Source: Amycolatopsis rifamycinica
GTDB taxonomy: Bacteria > Actinomycetota > Actinomycetes > Mycobacteriales > Pseudonocardiaceae
Direction of reading: 5' to 3'
DNA: 64,000 nt
NCBI RefSeq assembly: GCF_000695625.1
Contig: NZ_JMQI01000006.1
Span: forward strand, 84,343-148,342
Shown here: in pieces, positions 55,087-63,783 of the stretch
Layout of the letters: every line of letters begins with the position of its first letter
Numbering within the stretch: the stretch's first letter is position 1
Translations under genes and position numbers: made by a program
Notes under the pieces: model-generated
Database searches by the model: none
Told to the model about the DNA's origin: nothing
The model's input: the letters and a program-made list of their open reading frames with translations, nothing else

Positions 55087-56269
55087 GCAGGGCCTCCGTC
55101 AGCTTGATCCGGCTGCCGATCCGCAGCACGCTGTTGCCGTAGATCTTCCCGCCGACCCAGGTCAGCACGGCGACGAGCGCGACGGTCAGCGCCAGTGACA
55201 ACCCGATCTCCCAGCCCGCCGCCGCGCCCGTCGAGATGCGGGCCGGCATGAGGATCGGCGAGAGCAGGGGGATCAGCGAGACGATCTTCGTCGCCGAGCC
55301 CGCCGGGTTCTGGACCAGCAGGTTGAAGCCCGCGATGAACCCGACGATCAGGATGATGTTGAGCGGCCCGACCACCGACTGGGTGTCCTCCTGCCGGGAC
55401 ACCAGCGATCCCAGTGCGCCGTAGATGGTGGCGTACAACAGGAAGCCCAGCAGGTACCAGAGCAGGCCCCACAGCACCGCGCCCGTCGCGAAGCCGGACA
55501 GCGTGAACACGCCGGTCGCCGCGGCCGCGCCCAGCCCGGCCACCGCGAGGACGACCAGCTGGGTCAGGCCGACCAGGCCGAGGCCGATCACCTTGCCCAG
55601 CAGCAGCTGCCACGGCCGCACGCTGGCGAGCAGGATCTCCACGACCCGGCTCGACTTCTCCTCGACGACGCCCTGGGCGACCATCATCCCGTAGGTGATG
55701 ATGCTCATGTACAGCAGGAACGCCACGACCAGCCCGACGACCAGCCGCTGCGTCTGGTCCGCCGGCTGCGGCGAGAGGGCGTCGTCCCGGACGTGGGTGC
55801 CGTTGACCCTGGCCATCACCTCGGCCGGCTCCAGCTGCGCGGACGACAGCACGCCGTCGAGCACCTGCTGCTGGGCGACCTGGTCGAGGACGCGGCGCAG
55901 CTCGCCGTCCAAAGAGGACTGATAGGTGGCGGTCAGCTGCGCCGCGCTGCCCGAGACGAGCGCGTCGATGTCGCCGTCTTCGACCTTCTGCCGGCCTTCC
56001 GCCGGGTCGGTGACGACGACCGTGCTGATCTCCCGGCCGGAGAGCGCCGCTTCGGTCTGCAGCTGGCGGGCGATGCCGATCGCCTGGCCGGTCAGCCCGA
56101 CCGTGTTCTTGTCCGACGAACTGGCCAGCGACGTCTGGAAGAAGACGTACCCCAGCAGCAGCACCAGGAGCACGCCGGTGCCGACCACGAACGACCGTGT
56201 GCGCAGCCGCGTGTTCAGCTCGCGCTTCAGCACCAGCCAGACAGCTCGGCGGCCACTCAACGTCCTCAT
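55079..56269 (-). CDS. ABC-2 permease, NatB-like
   Basis: 396 residues. Membrane helix 1 is at about 25-45, a large extracytoplasmic domain covers about 50-180, and five or six helices lie at about 182-375. EEKSSRVVEILLASVRPWQLLLGKVIGLGLVGL is the hallmark of NatB/ABC-2 permeases for sodium or drug export. Its ATG overlaps the ATPase stop (ATGA). Confidence 0.9.
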   Translation of the reverse strand: MRTLSGRRAVWLVLKRELNTRLRTRSFVVGTGVLLVLLLGYVFFQTSLASSSDKNTVGLTGQAIGIARQLQTEAALSGREISTVVVTDPAEGRQKVEDGDIDALVSGSAAQLTATYQSSLDGELRRVLDQVAQQQVLDGVLSSAQLEPAEVMARVNGTHVRDDALSPQPADQTQRLVVGLVVAFLLYMSIITYGMMVAQGVVEEKSSRVVEILLASVRPWQLLLGKVIGLGLVGLTQLVVLAVAGLGAAAATGVFTLSGFATGAVLWGLLWYLLGFLLYATIYGALGSLVSRQEDTQSVVGPLNIILIVGFIAGFNLLVQNPAGSATKIVSLIPLLSPILMPARISTGAAAGWEIGLSLALTVALVAVLTWVGGKIYGNSVLRIGSRIKLTEALRG

Positions 56270-57207
56270 CGCGATACCCCCTCGGTGACAGGTTCGTGAG
56301 CTCCGGCGCCGTCGGACACGGCGTCGCGGAACAGCTCGGTGAGCGACCGGCGACGGCGGCTGAACTCGGTGACCGGCCCGGTCGCCAGTGCGGCGGCGAG
56401 CACGGCCTGGTCGTCCGCGCCCGGTTCGAGGTCGAGCACGGTGGTGGTGCCGTGCTGCTCCAGCACGCGCACGCCGGGCAGGCCGGCGGCCCAGCCGCCG
56501 GTCGCGGACGGCGCCGTCACGACGAGCTTGCCGCGCGCGCCCGCCGTCAGTTCGCCGACCGTGCCGACGGCGACCATGCGGCCGCCGCGGATGATCCCGA
56601 CCCGGTCGCACAGCCGCTCGACGAGGTCGAGCTGGTGGCTGGAGAACACGACCGGCACCCCCGCGGCGGCCTTCTCCCGCAGGACACCGCTCATCACGTC
56701 GACGGCGATCGGGTCGAGACCGGAGAACGGCTCGTCGAGCACCAGCACCGCGGGGTCGTGCACCAGCGCCGCGGCCAACTGGACGCGCTGCTGGTTGCCG
56801 AGGCTGAGCTTCTGCACCTCGTCCTTGCGCCGCTCGGCCAGCCCGAGCCGGGTGATCCAGGTTTCGGCGTTGCGGTGGGCCTCGCCGGCACTGAGCCCGT
56901 GCAGCTCGGCCAGGTAGACGAGCTGGTCGAGCACCTTCATCTTCGGGTACAGCCCGCGTTCCTCGGGCATGTAGCCGATGTGCGTGCGGGTTTCGTGCGT
57001 GACGGGCTTGCCGTCGAAGCGCACTTCGCCGCCGTCCGCGGCCAGCACGCCGAGCGCGATCCGCATGGTGGTGGTCTTGCCGGCGCCGTTGCTGCCGACG
57101 AAGCCGAACAGCTCGCCGGCGCGGACGTCGAACGAGACGCCGTCCAGCGCGACCTTGGCGCCGTAGCGCTTGGAGATCCGGTCGATCTCCAGGGTCCCCT
57201 CAGGCAT
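56266..57207 (-). CDS. ABC ATP-binding protein, NatA-like
   Basis: 313 residues: Walker A GSNGAGKTT (about 38-46), signature LSLGNQQR (the Leu-Ser-Leu-Gly-Asn variant typical of NatA-like proteins), Walker B VLVLDEP and switch His in FSSHQ. The C-terminal 100 residues form a regulatory extension ending RRRRSLTELFRDAVSD. It overlaps the membrane protein gene by eight bases. With the NatB-like permease it forms an exporter of ions or membrane-active compounds. Confidence 0.92.
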   Translation of the reverse strand: MPEGTLEIDRISKRYGAKVALDGVSFDVRAGELFGFVGSNGAGKTTTMRIALGVLAADGGEVRFDGKPVTHETRTHIGYMPEERGLYPKMKVLDQLVYLAELHGLSAGEAHRNAETWITRLGLAERRKDEVQKLSLGNQQRVQLAAALVHDPAVLVLDEPFSGLDPIAVDVMSGVLREKAAAGVPVVFSSHQLDLVERLCDRVGIIRGGRMVAVGTVGELTAGARGKLVVTAPSATGGWAAGLPGVRVLEQHGTTTVLDLEPGADDQAVLAAALATGPVTEFSRRRRSLTELFRDAVSDGAGAHEPVTEGVSR

Positions 57208-57739
57208 GGCCCATCCCCTCTTCGAAATCTTCGGGATCGTCGTCCGGCAGCGACCAGCCCAGCACGATGGCGGGGATGGTGGTGCCGGTGACCAGGAGCG
57301 CGGACAGCATCATCGCGCCGCTCGCCGCGGAGTCGGCGGCGAGCAGCCCGTAGAGCATGGCGATCAGCATCAGGTAGCTGAGCGCCTGGTAGCCGATGTA
57401 GGTGACGCGGTGGCGCCATTCGCGCTCGCGTTCGTCCAGCAGGCGCGAGAAGCTGCCGCTCATCCGGCCGGTCAGGACGCGCAGGGTGATGAACGCGAAC
57501 CCGCCCAGGACCAGCCCGGTCAGCCAGAAGGCCGGGAAGGCCCAGCTCGGCTGGGCTTTGAACTGGGTGGCCCCGGCGACCAGGGCGAGGTCGGCGAGCA
57601 CGAGGACGACGACGAGTGTCCGGCGGTGCTTCCGGGTGCGCCAGCCCGGCAGCTTCCGCGCCCGCTTGCGTTCGGCCGCCTCCATCTTGTCGAGCTGGCG
57701 TTCCCAGTAGGCCGCGAGGCGGCCGGGCTGCTCGGTCAT
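57200..57739 (-). CDS. Hypothetical membrane protein (two helix pairs)
   Basis: 179 residues. A basic amphipathic N-terminus (about 1-40, rich in Arg/Lys/Glu) precedes two membrane pairs at about 42-90 and 115-165, and the C-terminus is acidic (PDDDPEDFEEG). GAGGGGGGAG lies before the ATG. It sits between an XRE regulator and the NatAB-like exporter and overlaps both. Small membrane proteins behind YozG-type XRE regulators are common; function unknown. Confidence 0.8.
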   Translation of the reverse strand: MTEQPGRLAAYWERQLDKMEAAERKRARKLPGWRTRKHRRTLVVVLVLADLALVAGATQFKAQPSWAFPAFWLTGLVLGGFAFITLRVLTGRMSGSFSRLLDEREREWRHRVTYIGYQALSYLMLIAMLYGLLAADSAASGAMMLSALLVTGTTIPAIVLGWSLPDDDPEDFEEGMGHA

Positions 57740-58005
57740 GCTCCCCCCTCGCGGTAGACCTGGGTGGAAAGCGGCGTGAACGGCTCGCGGCTGAAGACCG
57801 CCTCGACGGGCAGGTCGAACACCGCGCAGATCCGGAACGCCAGATCCAGGCTCGGATAGTGGTCGCCCCGCTCGAGCGCGCCGATGGTCTGCGGATTGAC
57901 TTCGACGGCACTGGCGAGCGCGGCCCGGGTCATCCCGCGCTCGGCCCGGAGCACGGGAAGCCGGTTGTAGATCGGCAGCTCCTTGCCGCGTCTGACCGGA
58001 CTCAT
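57736..58005 (-). CDS. XRE-family (Cro/C1) helix-turn-helix regulator
   Basis: 89 residues, a single HTH domain: LRAERGMTRAALASAVEVNPQTIGALERGDHYPSLDLAFRICAVFDLPVEAVF. Such short YozG-like proteins often control a following membrane protein. The ATG at 58005 is preferred over 58041; neither has a strong ribosome-binding site. It is the first gene of XRE - membrane protein - NatA - NatB - GNAT, all linked by overlaps of four to eight bases. Confidence 0.88.
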   Translation of the reverse strand: MSPVRRGKELPIYNRLPVLRAERGMTRAALASAVEVNPQTIGALERGDHYPSLDLAFRICAVFDLPVEAVFSREPFTPLSTQVYREGGA

Positions 58006-58081
58006 GGAACTTACTGTTGCAAAAACCCAACGAGCCGTCAACTCAAGAGAACGTTAAGCGGTGTTGTTCACAGGGTTCAGG

Positions 58082-59620
58082 TCAGCCGAGACCCGCCAGC
58101 GACTTGTCGACAAGTTCCGCCACCCGCGCCCTGGCGGCCTCGGCGTCCGCAGGGACCAGCGACAGCCGCGTCCGGCGCTCCAGCACGTCCTCGGCATCGA
58201 GGGCGCCCTCGTGCCGGACCGCCCACACGACCTCCGCCGCCGTGATCTCCGTTCCCGGCCCCACCGGTGCCGCGAACTCCGCGTCCAGCTCGCCCAGTGC
58301 CGCCACCCGGGGCGCTTCCGTGCCGTACCGGCCCACCAGTCGCGGTGATGCGTCCACAAACGACAGTTCTGCCCGCGAAGCCGCGCCCAGCAACGGCAGT
58401 CGCGCCGTCCGGCAGGGCGAAGCAGGAAGCCCCGCCAGGCGCACCGCCGCGTCGACCGCGTCCTCCGCCATCCGGCGGTACGTCGTCAACTTGCCGCCGA
58501 CCACGGTCAACAACCCGTCCGCGCCGGCCAGGACCGCGTGCTTCCGGGACAGATCGGCCGACCGGCCGCCGCCCTCCACCAGGGGGCGCAAGCCCGCGAA
58601 AGAACCGGCGATGTCCGCCCGGGTCAGTGGCCGGGCGAGGACCGACGAAGCCATCGACAACAAGAAGTCCACATCGGACTCGGGAACCACCGGCACCGGC
58701 GGAATCGGGCCCGGCACCGGCTCGTCGGTGAGTCCCAGGTAGACGCGGCCGTCCGGCTGGGGCAGCAGGAAGACGAACCGGTTGGTCTCCCCGGGCACGC
58801 CGATGTTCACCGATGTCGTCCCCATCGGCACCGTTCCCGGCGCCAGCACCAGGTGTGACCCCCGTGACGGACGCAGCCGGACCGAGCCCGTCAGTGTTCC
58901 CGCCCAGACGCCGGTCGCGTTGATCACCTGTCGCGCGTGGATGTCCACTGTGGAGCCGGTGCGGGCGTCGCGGGCCTGGACGAGATCCGCCGAGAGCGAA
59001 GTGGCCGAGAGCCGCGTCAGGATTCGCGCGCCGAAGGAAGCCGCCGTTCGGGCGAGGGAAACCACCAAGCGGGCGTCGTCGACCAGGGCACCGTCGTAGG
59101 CCAGCAAGGCGCCGCGCAACCCGTGTGCGGAAAGGCCCGGTGCCAGCGACAGCGCCAACGCGGCCGGGATCGAACGCGGCCGCGGCAACACCGATGACGG
59201 CGTGCGCGCCGCGCGGCGGAGGGCGTCCCCGGCGCGGAGGCCGGCCGCGACCACGGCCTGCTGCGCCCGGGAAGTGCTCGGGTACAACGGGAACAGCTGG
59301 GGCATCGCGCGCGTGAGGTGCGGTGCCGTGCGCGTCATCAGGATCCCGCGCTCCACCGCGCTCTCGTGCGCCAAGCCGAGCTCGCCGTGCGCCAGGTACC
59401 GCAAGCCGCCGTGGACCAGCTTCGACGACCAGCGTGAGGTGCCGAACGCCAGGTCGTGCGCCTCCACCAAGGCCACCGACAGCCCGCGCGAGGCCGCGTC
59501 CAGTGCGATGCCCGCGCCGGTCACGCCGCCGCCGACCACGGCGATGTCCACGCGCTCGCCCGACGCCAGCTCCGCGAGCTCGCGTTCGCGGCGGCGCGCG
59601 TTGAGCGAGCCGGACGTCAT
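58082..59620 (-). CDS. glpD: Glycerol-3-phosphate dehydrogenase (FAD, aerobic type)
   Basis: 512 residues. The FAD-binding motif VDIAVVGGGVTGAGIALDAASRG opens the protein, followed by GTSRWSSKLVHGGLRYL, VINATGVWAG and GLRPLVEGGGR; the C-terminal domain (from about 385) is the helical DAO_C region. It oxidises glycerol-3-phosphate to DHAP with electrons to quinone at the membrane. The ATG at 59620 overlaps the tetR stop (ATGA), so both are one transcript. Confidence 0.93.
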   Translation of the reverse strand: MTSGSLNARRRERELAELASGERVDIAVVGGGVTGAGIALDAASRGLSVALVEAHDLAFGTSRWSSKLVHGGLRYLAHGELGLAHESAVERGILMTRTAPHLTRAMPQLFPLYPSTSRAQQAVVAAGLRAGDALRRAARTPSSVLPRPRSIPAALALSLAPGLSAHGLRGALLAYDGALVDDARLVVSLARTAASFGARILTRLSATSLSADLVQARDARTGSTVDIHARQVINATGVWAGTLTGSVRLRPSRGSHLVLAPGTVPMGTTSVNIGVPGETNRFVFLLPQPDGRVYLGLTDEPVPGPIPPVPVVPESDVDFLLSMASSVLARPLTRADIAGSFAGLRPLVEGGGRSADLSRKHAVLAGADGLLTVVGGKLTTYRRMAEDAVDAAVRLAGLPASPCRTARLPLLGAASRAELSFVDASPRLVGRYGTEAPRVAALGELDAEFAAPVGPGTEITAAEVVWAVRHEGALDAEDVLERRTRLSLVPADAEAARARVAELVDKSLAGLG

Positions 59621-60261
59621 GGCCGCAAGGCCGCGTCGAGCACGTGGGTGAACTCCGCCATCAGTGCCGCCTCGTCGATGTCGGCCGTGGCCGGGCGCAG
59701 GGAGAACGCGAACGACTGCACCACCAGCAGTACCGACCGCGCCTGCACCGCGACCGGCGCCCGCCGGATCGAGCCGTCCTGGTGGCCGGCCTCCAGCAGC
59801 CCGTGCAGCGCCTGCTCGGCGAACTTCTGCGTCGCCCCGAGCCGCTCGACGATGTACGGGAGGACGAGCTCGGGGTCGACGTCGAGCAGCGTGCGGAACA
59901 GCGGGTCGGTCGACAGCGCGCGGACGCCGGCCGCCGCGATGAGCACCAGCCGGTCGCGGCTGTGCGCCGCGTCCGCGCCGCCTTCGCTCGCCGTGCGCAG
60001 CAGCCCGCTGAACTCGCGGGTCATCAACGCCGCGAGCACGCTGCGGACGTCGGGGAAGCGGCGGTAGACCGTCATCCGGCTGACGCGGGCGGTGCGGGCG
60101 ATTTCGGCGAGTGTGGTGCGGCGCACACCGACGGCCAGCACGCACGAGCGCGCGGCGTCGAGCAGCACGTCATCGGCCACCCGCGTCGCCGTCTGGCGGT
60201 TGCGGGTGTCCGCGAGCGCGGAGGAACTCGCGGTCTGCGTGGTGTGACGTTTTACGTCCAT
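59617..60261 (-). CDS. TetR-family regulator of glpD and the divergent flavoenzyme
   Basis: 214 residues with a 25-residue N-terminal arm and the helix-turn-helix at about 48-72 (RTTLAEIARTARVSRMTVYRRFPDVRSVL). TACAGT (minus strand, 60269-60274) is seven bases before ATG 60261, so it is probably leaderless. The start codon lies inside a large inverted repeat (60242-60270), which fits autorepression and control of the divergent gene 17 bases away. The likely signal is an acyl or glycerol phosphate, by context only. Confidence 0.9.
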   Translation of the reverse strand: MDVKRHTTQTASSSALADTRNRQTATRVADDVLLDAARSCVLAVGVRRTTLAEIARTARVSRMTVYRRFPDVRSVLAALMTREFSGLLRTASEGGADAAHSRDRLVLIAAAGVRALSTDPLFRTLLDVDPELVLPYIVERLGATQKFAEQALHGLLEAGHQDGSIRRAPVAVQARSVLLVVQSFAFSLRPATADIDEAALMAEFTHVLDAALRP

Positions 60262-60270
60262 ATGTCACAC
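60242..60270. promoter_or_regulatory. Nested operator in the glpD-tetR / flavoenzyme divergon
   Basis: GTGTGAC (60242-60248) pairs with GTCACAC (60264-60270). Inside lies GACGT-TTT-ACGTC (60246-60258). The tetR start codon is within the repeat and the divergent GTG start is at 60278, so one bound protein could block both genes. Confidence 0.6.
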
Positions 60271-60277
60271 TGTAGTC

Positions 60278-61897
60278 GTGAACGCTCTTATTGACCACCG
60301 TCTCCGCCGGTCCTGGACCGCGGAATCCGCGGGCGCCGCCCCGCTGCCCGCGCGCGCGGCGAGGTGGCTTGAACAGCGTATCGGTCCCGTCGCCCCCGGC
60401 GCCGCTCCCGCAGGCGACATGCCGGTAAAAATACCGTCACCGGAACTACCGGATTCTGCCGGAGAAGCGCTCGCCAAGGTGGTCGGCGCGGAGAACGTGC
60501 TGGTCGACGACCCGGCACGGCTCGCGCGGGCGACCGGGCTGTCCTACCTCGACCTGGTCCGGCGCCGTTCGCCCGCCGCGGACTTCCCGGTGCCGGACGC
60601 GGTCGTGCTGCCCGCGGATCCGGACGAGGTCCAGGCGGTCCTCGAGATTTGCGTCCAGTACGACGTCGGGGTCGTGCCCTTCGGCGGCGGGACGTCGGTG
60701 GTCGGCGGTGTCGCGGCACTGCGCGGCGAGAAGACGTCGGTGATCGCGCTGGACCTCGTCCGGCTCGACGCGCTGGTGTCGGTGGACGCCGAGTCGCGCA
60801 TCGCCGTCCTGCAGGCCGGCGTCCGCGGCCCCGAGGCCGAGCGGCTGCTCGCCGGGCACGGCCTGACGCTCGGGCACGTCCCGCAGTCGTTCGAGCGAGC
60901 CACGATCGGCGGCTTCGCGGCGACGCGCTCGGCGGGCCAGGCGTCGTCGGGCTACGGGCGGTTCGAGGACATGGTGACCGGCGTGCGGCTGGCGACTCCG
61001 CGTGGTCCGTGGCGGCTCGGCGTCGCCCCGGCGTCCGCGGCCGGCCCTGACCTGCGCCAGCTCGCGATCGGCAGCGAGGGCACGCTCGGCGTGATCACCG
61101 AGGTGGCGCTGCGGGTGCGGCCGGCTCCGGCGGTCCGGCGTTACGAGGGCTACGCGCTGCCGGGCTGGGCGGCCGGTGCCGAAGCGGTGCGGGACCTCGC
61201 GCAGCACCACGCGCTCGCCGACGTCACCCGGCTGTCCGATGGGGACGAAACCGAAGTGTCCCTCGCGCTGGACGCGGGGCTCAAGACGGCGGCGCTGCGC
61301 CGCTACCTCGCCGCGCGGGGCGTGCGGCGGCCGTGTTTCCTCATCGTGGGCTGGGAAGGCACCGCGCACGACGTGGCGCTGCGCCGCCGTGAGACGGCCC
61401 GCCGGCTGAAGGCCTCGGGTGCCGTGCGTGTCGGCAAGGCGCTCGGCGAGTCGTGGCGGCACGGCCGGTTCGCCGGGCCGCGGCAGCGGGACACGTTGCT
61501 GGACATGGGTATCTGCGTCGAAACGCTCGAGACGGCGGCCTACTGGTCCGATGTGGACGAGCTGCGTGACGACGTCCGCGCGGCGCTGACGGCCGCGCTG
61601 GGCCCGGCCATCATCATGTGCCACATCTCGCACGCCTACGAGACGGGAGCGTCGCTCTACTTCACGGTGCTGACGGCCCGCGACGAAGCCGACCCCGTCG
61701 GCCAGTGGCAGCGCGCGAAGGCGGCGGCGTGCGAGGCGATCGCCGGGCTGGGCACGATCTCGCACCACCACGCCGTCGGCGTCGACCACGCGCCCTACCT
61801 GAGCGCGGAAATCGGCTCGCTGGGCGTCGAGGTGCTACGCGCGGCCAAGTCCGCGGTGGACCCGACCGGGATCCTCAACCCGGGAAAGCTGGTGTGA
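60278..61897 (+). CDS. FAD-binding oxidase, alkyl-DHAP-synthase-like
   Basis: 539 residues. The PCMH-type FAD domain (about 100-290) includes VVPFGGGTSVVGG and QSFERATIGGFAATRSAGQASSGYGRFEDMV. The C-terminal part has LGTISHHHAVGVDH, the His-rich motif characteristic of alkyldihydroxyacetonephosphate synthase relatives, and ends [15 protein letters not shown]. Members swap the acyl chain of acyl-DHAP for a fatty alcohol or oxidise 2-hydroxy acids. Pairing with GlpD around DHAP makes the lipid-related reading attractive. A GTG start. Confidence 0.88.
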   Translation: MNALIDHRLRRSWTAESAGAAPLPARAARWLEQRIGPVAPGAAPAGDMPVKIPSPELPDSAGEALAKVVGAENVLVDDPARLARATGLSYLDLVRRRSPAADFPVPDAVVLPADPDEVQAVLEICVQYDVGVVPFGGGTSVVGGVAALRGEKTSVIALDLVRLDALVSVDAESRIAVLQAGVRGPEAERLLAGHGLTLGHVPQSFERATIGGFAATRSAGQASSGYGRFEDMVTGVRLATPRGPWRLGVAPASAAGPDLRQLAIGSEGTLGVITEVALRVRPAPAVRRYEGYALPGWAAGAEAVRDLAQHHALADVTRLSDGDETEVSLALDAGLKTAALRRYLAARGVRRPCFLIVGWEGTAHDVALRRRETARRLKASGAVRVGKALGESWRHGRFAGPRQRDTLLDMGICVETLETAAYWSDVDELRDDVRAALTAALGPAIIMCHISHAYETGASLYFTVLTARDEADPVGQWQRAKAAACEAIAGLGTISHHHAVGVDHAPYLSAEIGSLGVEVLRAAKSAVDPTGILNPGKLV

Positions 61898-62498
61898 CGA
61901 CTTCGCAGGGCACGCCGTGGCCGTCGGCGGGGACGCCGTCGAGCGCGGCCGCGTCGGCCTGCGGGACGTCGGTGGTGCGCACCGGCGCGCCGTCCACCAG
62001 CAGCGGGTAGCGGATCGGCGCGGCGCCGACGTAGGTGTGGACGTCGGTCAGGCGCGTGCCGTCGTCGAGGGTGATGTCGGGTTCGGTCAGCCGGGCCAGG
62101 TGGTAGCGGTTGCCGCGGCCTTCGCAGCGGTCCAGGACCGCCAGCTGGTCCGGCGTCACGAACCAGATGGCGTGGTCTTCGGCGCCGGGCAGCGCGGTGA
62201 GCGTGGCCGGCCGCTGGTCGTCGACCACGCGGAAGCCGGCCGCCCACACCGCGGCGAGCCCGGCGCAGCGCGCGTGCGCCACGACGACCGGGCCTTCGAG
62301 GCCGAGCCGGGCGCGCAGCCAGGTGATCTTCGACGGGTTGGCGTTCGAGCCGTAGGCCAGCACGGCCATCCGGTCGCGCCAGCCTCCGGGAGCGGCGTCG
62401 AGCGGGTGCCCGGCGCCGTCGACGTGCACGAACGAGTAGCCCGGCCGGGTGCCGGGATAGGGCTCGGCTGGGTACTCGTCGTCGGTGAAGAGGGTCAG
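61875..62498 (-). CDS. Gamma-glutamylcyclotransferase-fold hypothetical protein, probable CTG start
   Basis: About 207 residues if it starts at CTG 62498, which overlaps the mscR stop as CTGA, the same 4-base pattern used elsewhere. The N-terminal 40 residues ([26 protein letters not shown]) read like real protein. The first ATG is at 62369, right before [11 protein letters not shown], the substrate loop of gamma-glutamylcyclotransferases, and would give 164 residues. Later parts include [16 protein letters not shown]. Function unknown; co-transcribed with mscR. It overlaps the convergent flavoenzyme gene by 23 bases. Confidence 0.75.
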   Translation of the reverse strand: MTLFTDDEYPAEPYPGTRPGYSFVHVDGAGHPLDAAPGGWRDRMAVLAYGSNANPSKITWLRARLGLEGPVVVAHARCAGLAAVWAAGFRVVDDQRPATLTALPGAEDHAIWFVTPDQLAVLDRCEGRGNRYHLARLTEPDITLDDGTRLTDVHTYVGAAPIRYPLLVDGAPVRTTDVPQADAAALDGVPADGHGVPCEVVTPAFPG

Positions 62499-63592
62499 AA
62501 CGTCACCACGCTGCGCAGCACCTCGCCGCGGTGCATGCGCTCGAAGGCCTGCTCGACGCCGTCGACACCGATGCGCTCGGTGACGAACTTGTCGAGCGGC
62601 AGCCGGCCCTGCAGGTAGAGGTCGACGAGCATCGGGAAGTCCCGGCTGGGCAGGCAGTCGCCGTACCACGACGACTTGAGCGAGCCACCGCGCGAGAAGA
62701 AGTCGATCAGCGGCAGGTCGTCGAGCCGCATTTCCGGCGTCGGCACGCCGACCAGCACGACCGTGCCGGCCAGGTCGCGCCCGTAGAAGGCCTGCCGCCA
62801 GGTCTCGGGGCGGCCGACCGCGTCGATGACGACGTCGGGGCCGAATCCGCGGGTGGCGTCCTGCATGGCTTCGACGACCTGGGCCTCGGTGAGGTCCGTG
62901 CTGTTCACGGTGTGCGTCGCGCCGAAGTCCTTCGCCCAGTCGAGCTTCCGGTCGTCCCGGTCGATGGCGACGATGGTGGTGGCCCCGGCCAGCTTCGCGC
63001 CGGCGATGGCGGCGTCGCCGACCCCGCCGCAGCCGATGACCGCGACCGAGTCCCCGCGCGTGACGGCGCCGGTGTTGATGGCGGCACCGAGCCCGGCCAT
63101 GACACCGCAGCCGAGCAGCCCGGCCACGGCGGGCTCGGCCCGCTTGTCGACCTTGGTGCACTGTCCGCTGTGGACAAGGGTCTTTTCGAGGAAGGCCCCG
63201 ACACCGAGGGCGGGCGACAGCTTGGTGCCGTCGCTCAGCGTCATGGGCTGGGAGGCGTTGAAGGTGGAGAAGCAGTACCACGGCTTGCCGCGCTTGCAGG
63301 CCCGGCAGGTGCCGCAGACGGCACGCCAGTTGAGGATGACGTAGTCGCCCGGCTCGAGGTCGGTGACACCTTCGCCGACGGCCTCGACGACACCGGCGGC
63401 CTCGTGGCCGAGCAGGAACGGGAAGTCGTCGTTGATCCCGCCTTCGCGGTAGTGCAGGTCGGTGTGGCAGACCCCGCAGGCCCGCACGTTCACGACGGCT
63501 TCGCCGGGACCGGGATCGGGCACGAGGACGGTCTCCAGCGAAACGGGCTCGCCCTTCGCCCGCGAAACGACCCCCTGGACCTCGTAGGGCAT
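62495..63592 (-). CDS. mscR: Mycothiol-dependent S-nitroso/formaldehyde reductase (MscR-type zinc alcohol dehydrogenase)
   Basis: 365 residues. Catalytic zinc ligands are in [16 protein letters not shown] and GHEAAG; the structural zinc loop is [15 protein letters not shown]; the NAD site is [29 protein letters not shown] and [14 protein letters not shown] match MscR of mycobacteria closely as I recall it. It detoxifies formaldehyde and S-nitrosomycothiol. ATG 63592 has GGAAGG eight bases upstream, better than GTG 63601. Two inverted repeats lie upstream. Confidence 0.92.
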   Translation of the reverse strand: MPYEVQGVVSRAKGEPVSLETVLVPDPGPGEAVVNVRACGVCHTDLHYREGGINDDFPFLLGHEAAGVVEAVGEGVTDLEPGDYVILNWRAVCGTCRACKRGKPWYCFSTFNASQPMTLSDGTKLSPALGVGAFLEKTLVHSGQCTKVDKRAEPAVAGLLGCGVMAGLGAAINTGAVTRGDSVAVIGCGGVGDAAIAGAKLAGATTIVAIDRDDRKLDWAKDFGATHTVNSTDLTEAQVVEAMQDATRGFGPDVVIDAVGRPETWRQAFYGRDLAGTVVLVGVPTPEMRLDDLPLIDFFSRGGSLKSSWYGDCLPSRDFPMLVDLYLQGRLPLDKFVTERIGVDGVEQAFERMHRGEVLRSVVTF

Positions 63593-63641
63593 TCGAACCA
63601 CCTTCCGGCTGCGCTGCTGGTCGACCGCAGCTAATCACGGA

Positions 63642-63703
63642 TCATGCGGAGATGGCGACATCCGCATGAGTGAGATTCCGCAACGTGTTGCGCTTTGCGC
63701 AAC
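63642..63703. promoter_or_regulatory. Two inverted-repeat sites upstream of mscR
   Basis: TCATGCGGA (63642-63650) and TCCGCATGA (63661-63669) are a perfect 9-10-9 inverted repeat. Next to it, CGCAAC-GT-GTTGCG (63679-63692) overlaps GTTGCGC-TTT-GCGCAAC (63687-63703), giving three alternating half-sites. The stretch lies 50-111 bases before the mscR start and upstream of no other start in the window. Confidence 0.5.
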
Positions 63704-63783
63704 TGTGCGGAGCATGGCTCGTGCGGGCCCTCTACTGCCGCGGTCCGGCGCCTCAGCTCGGCCTCCGGCCCCCGGTTTCCAGC

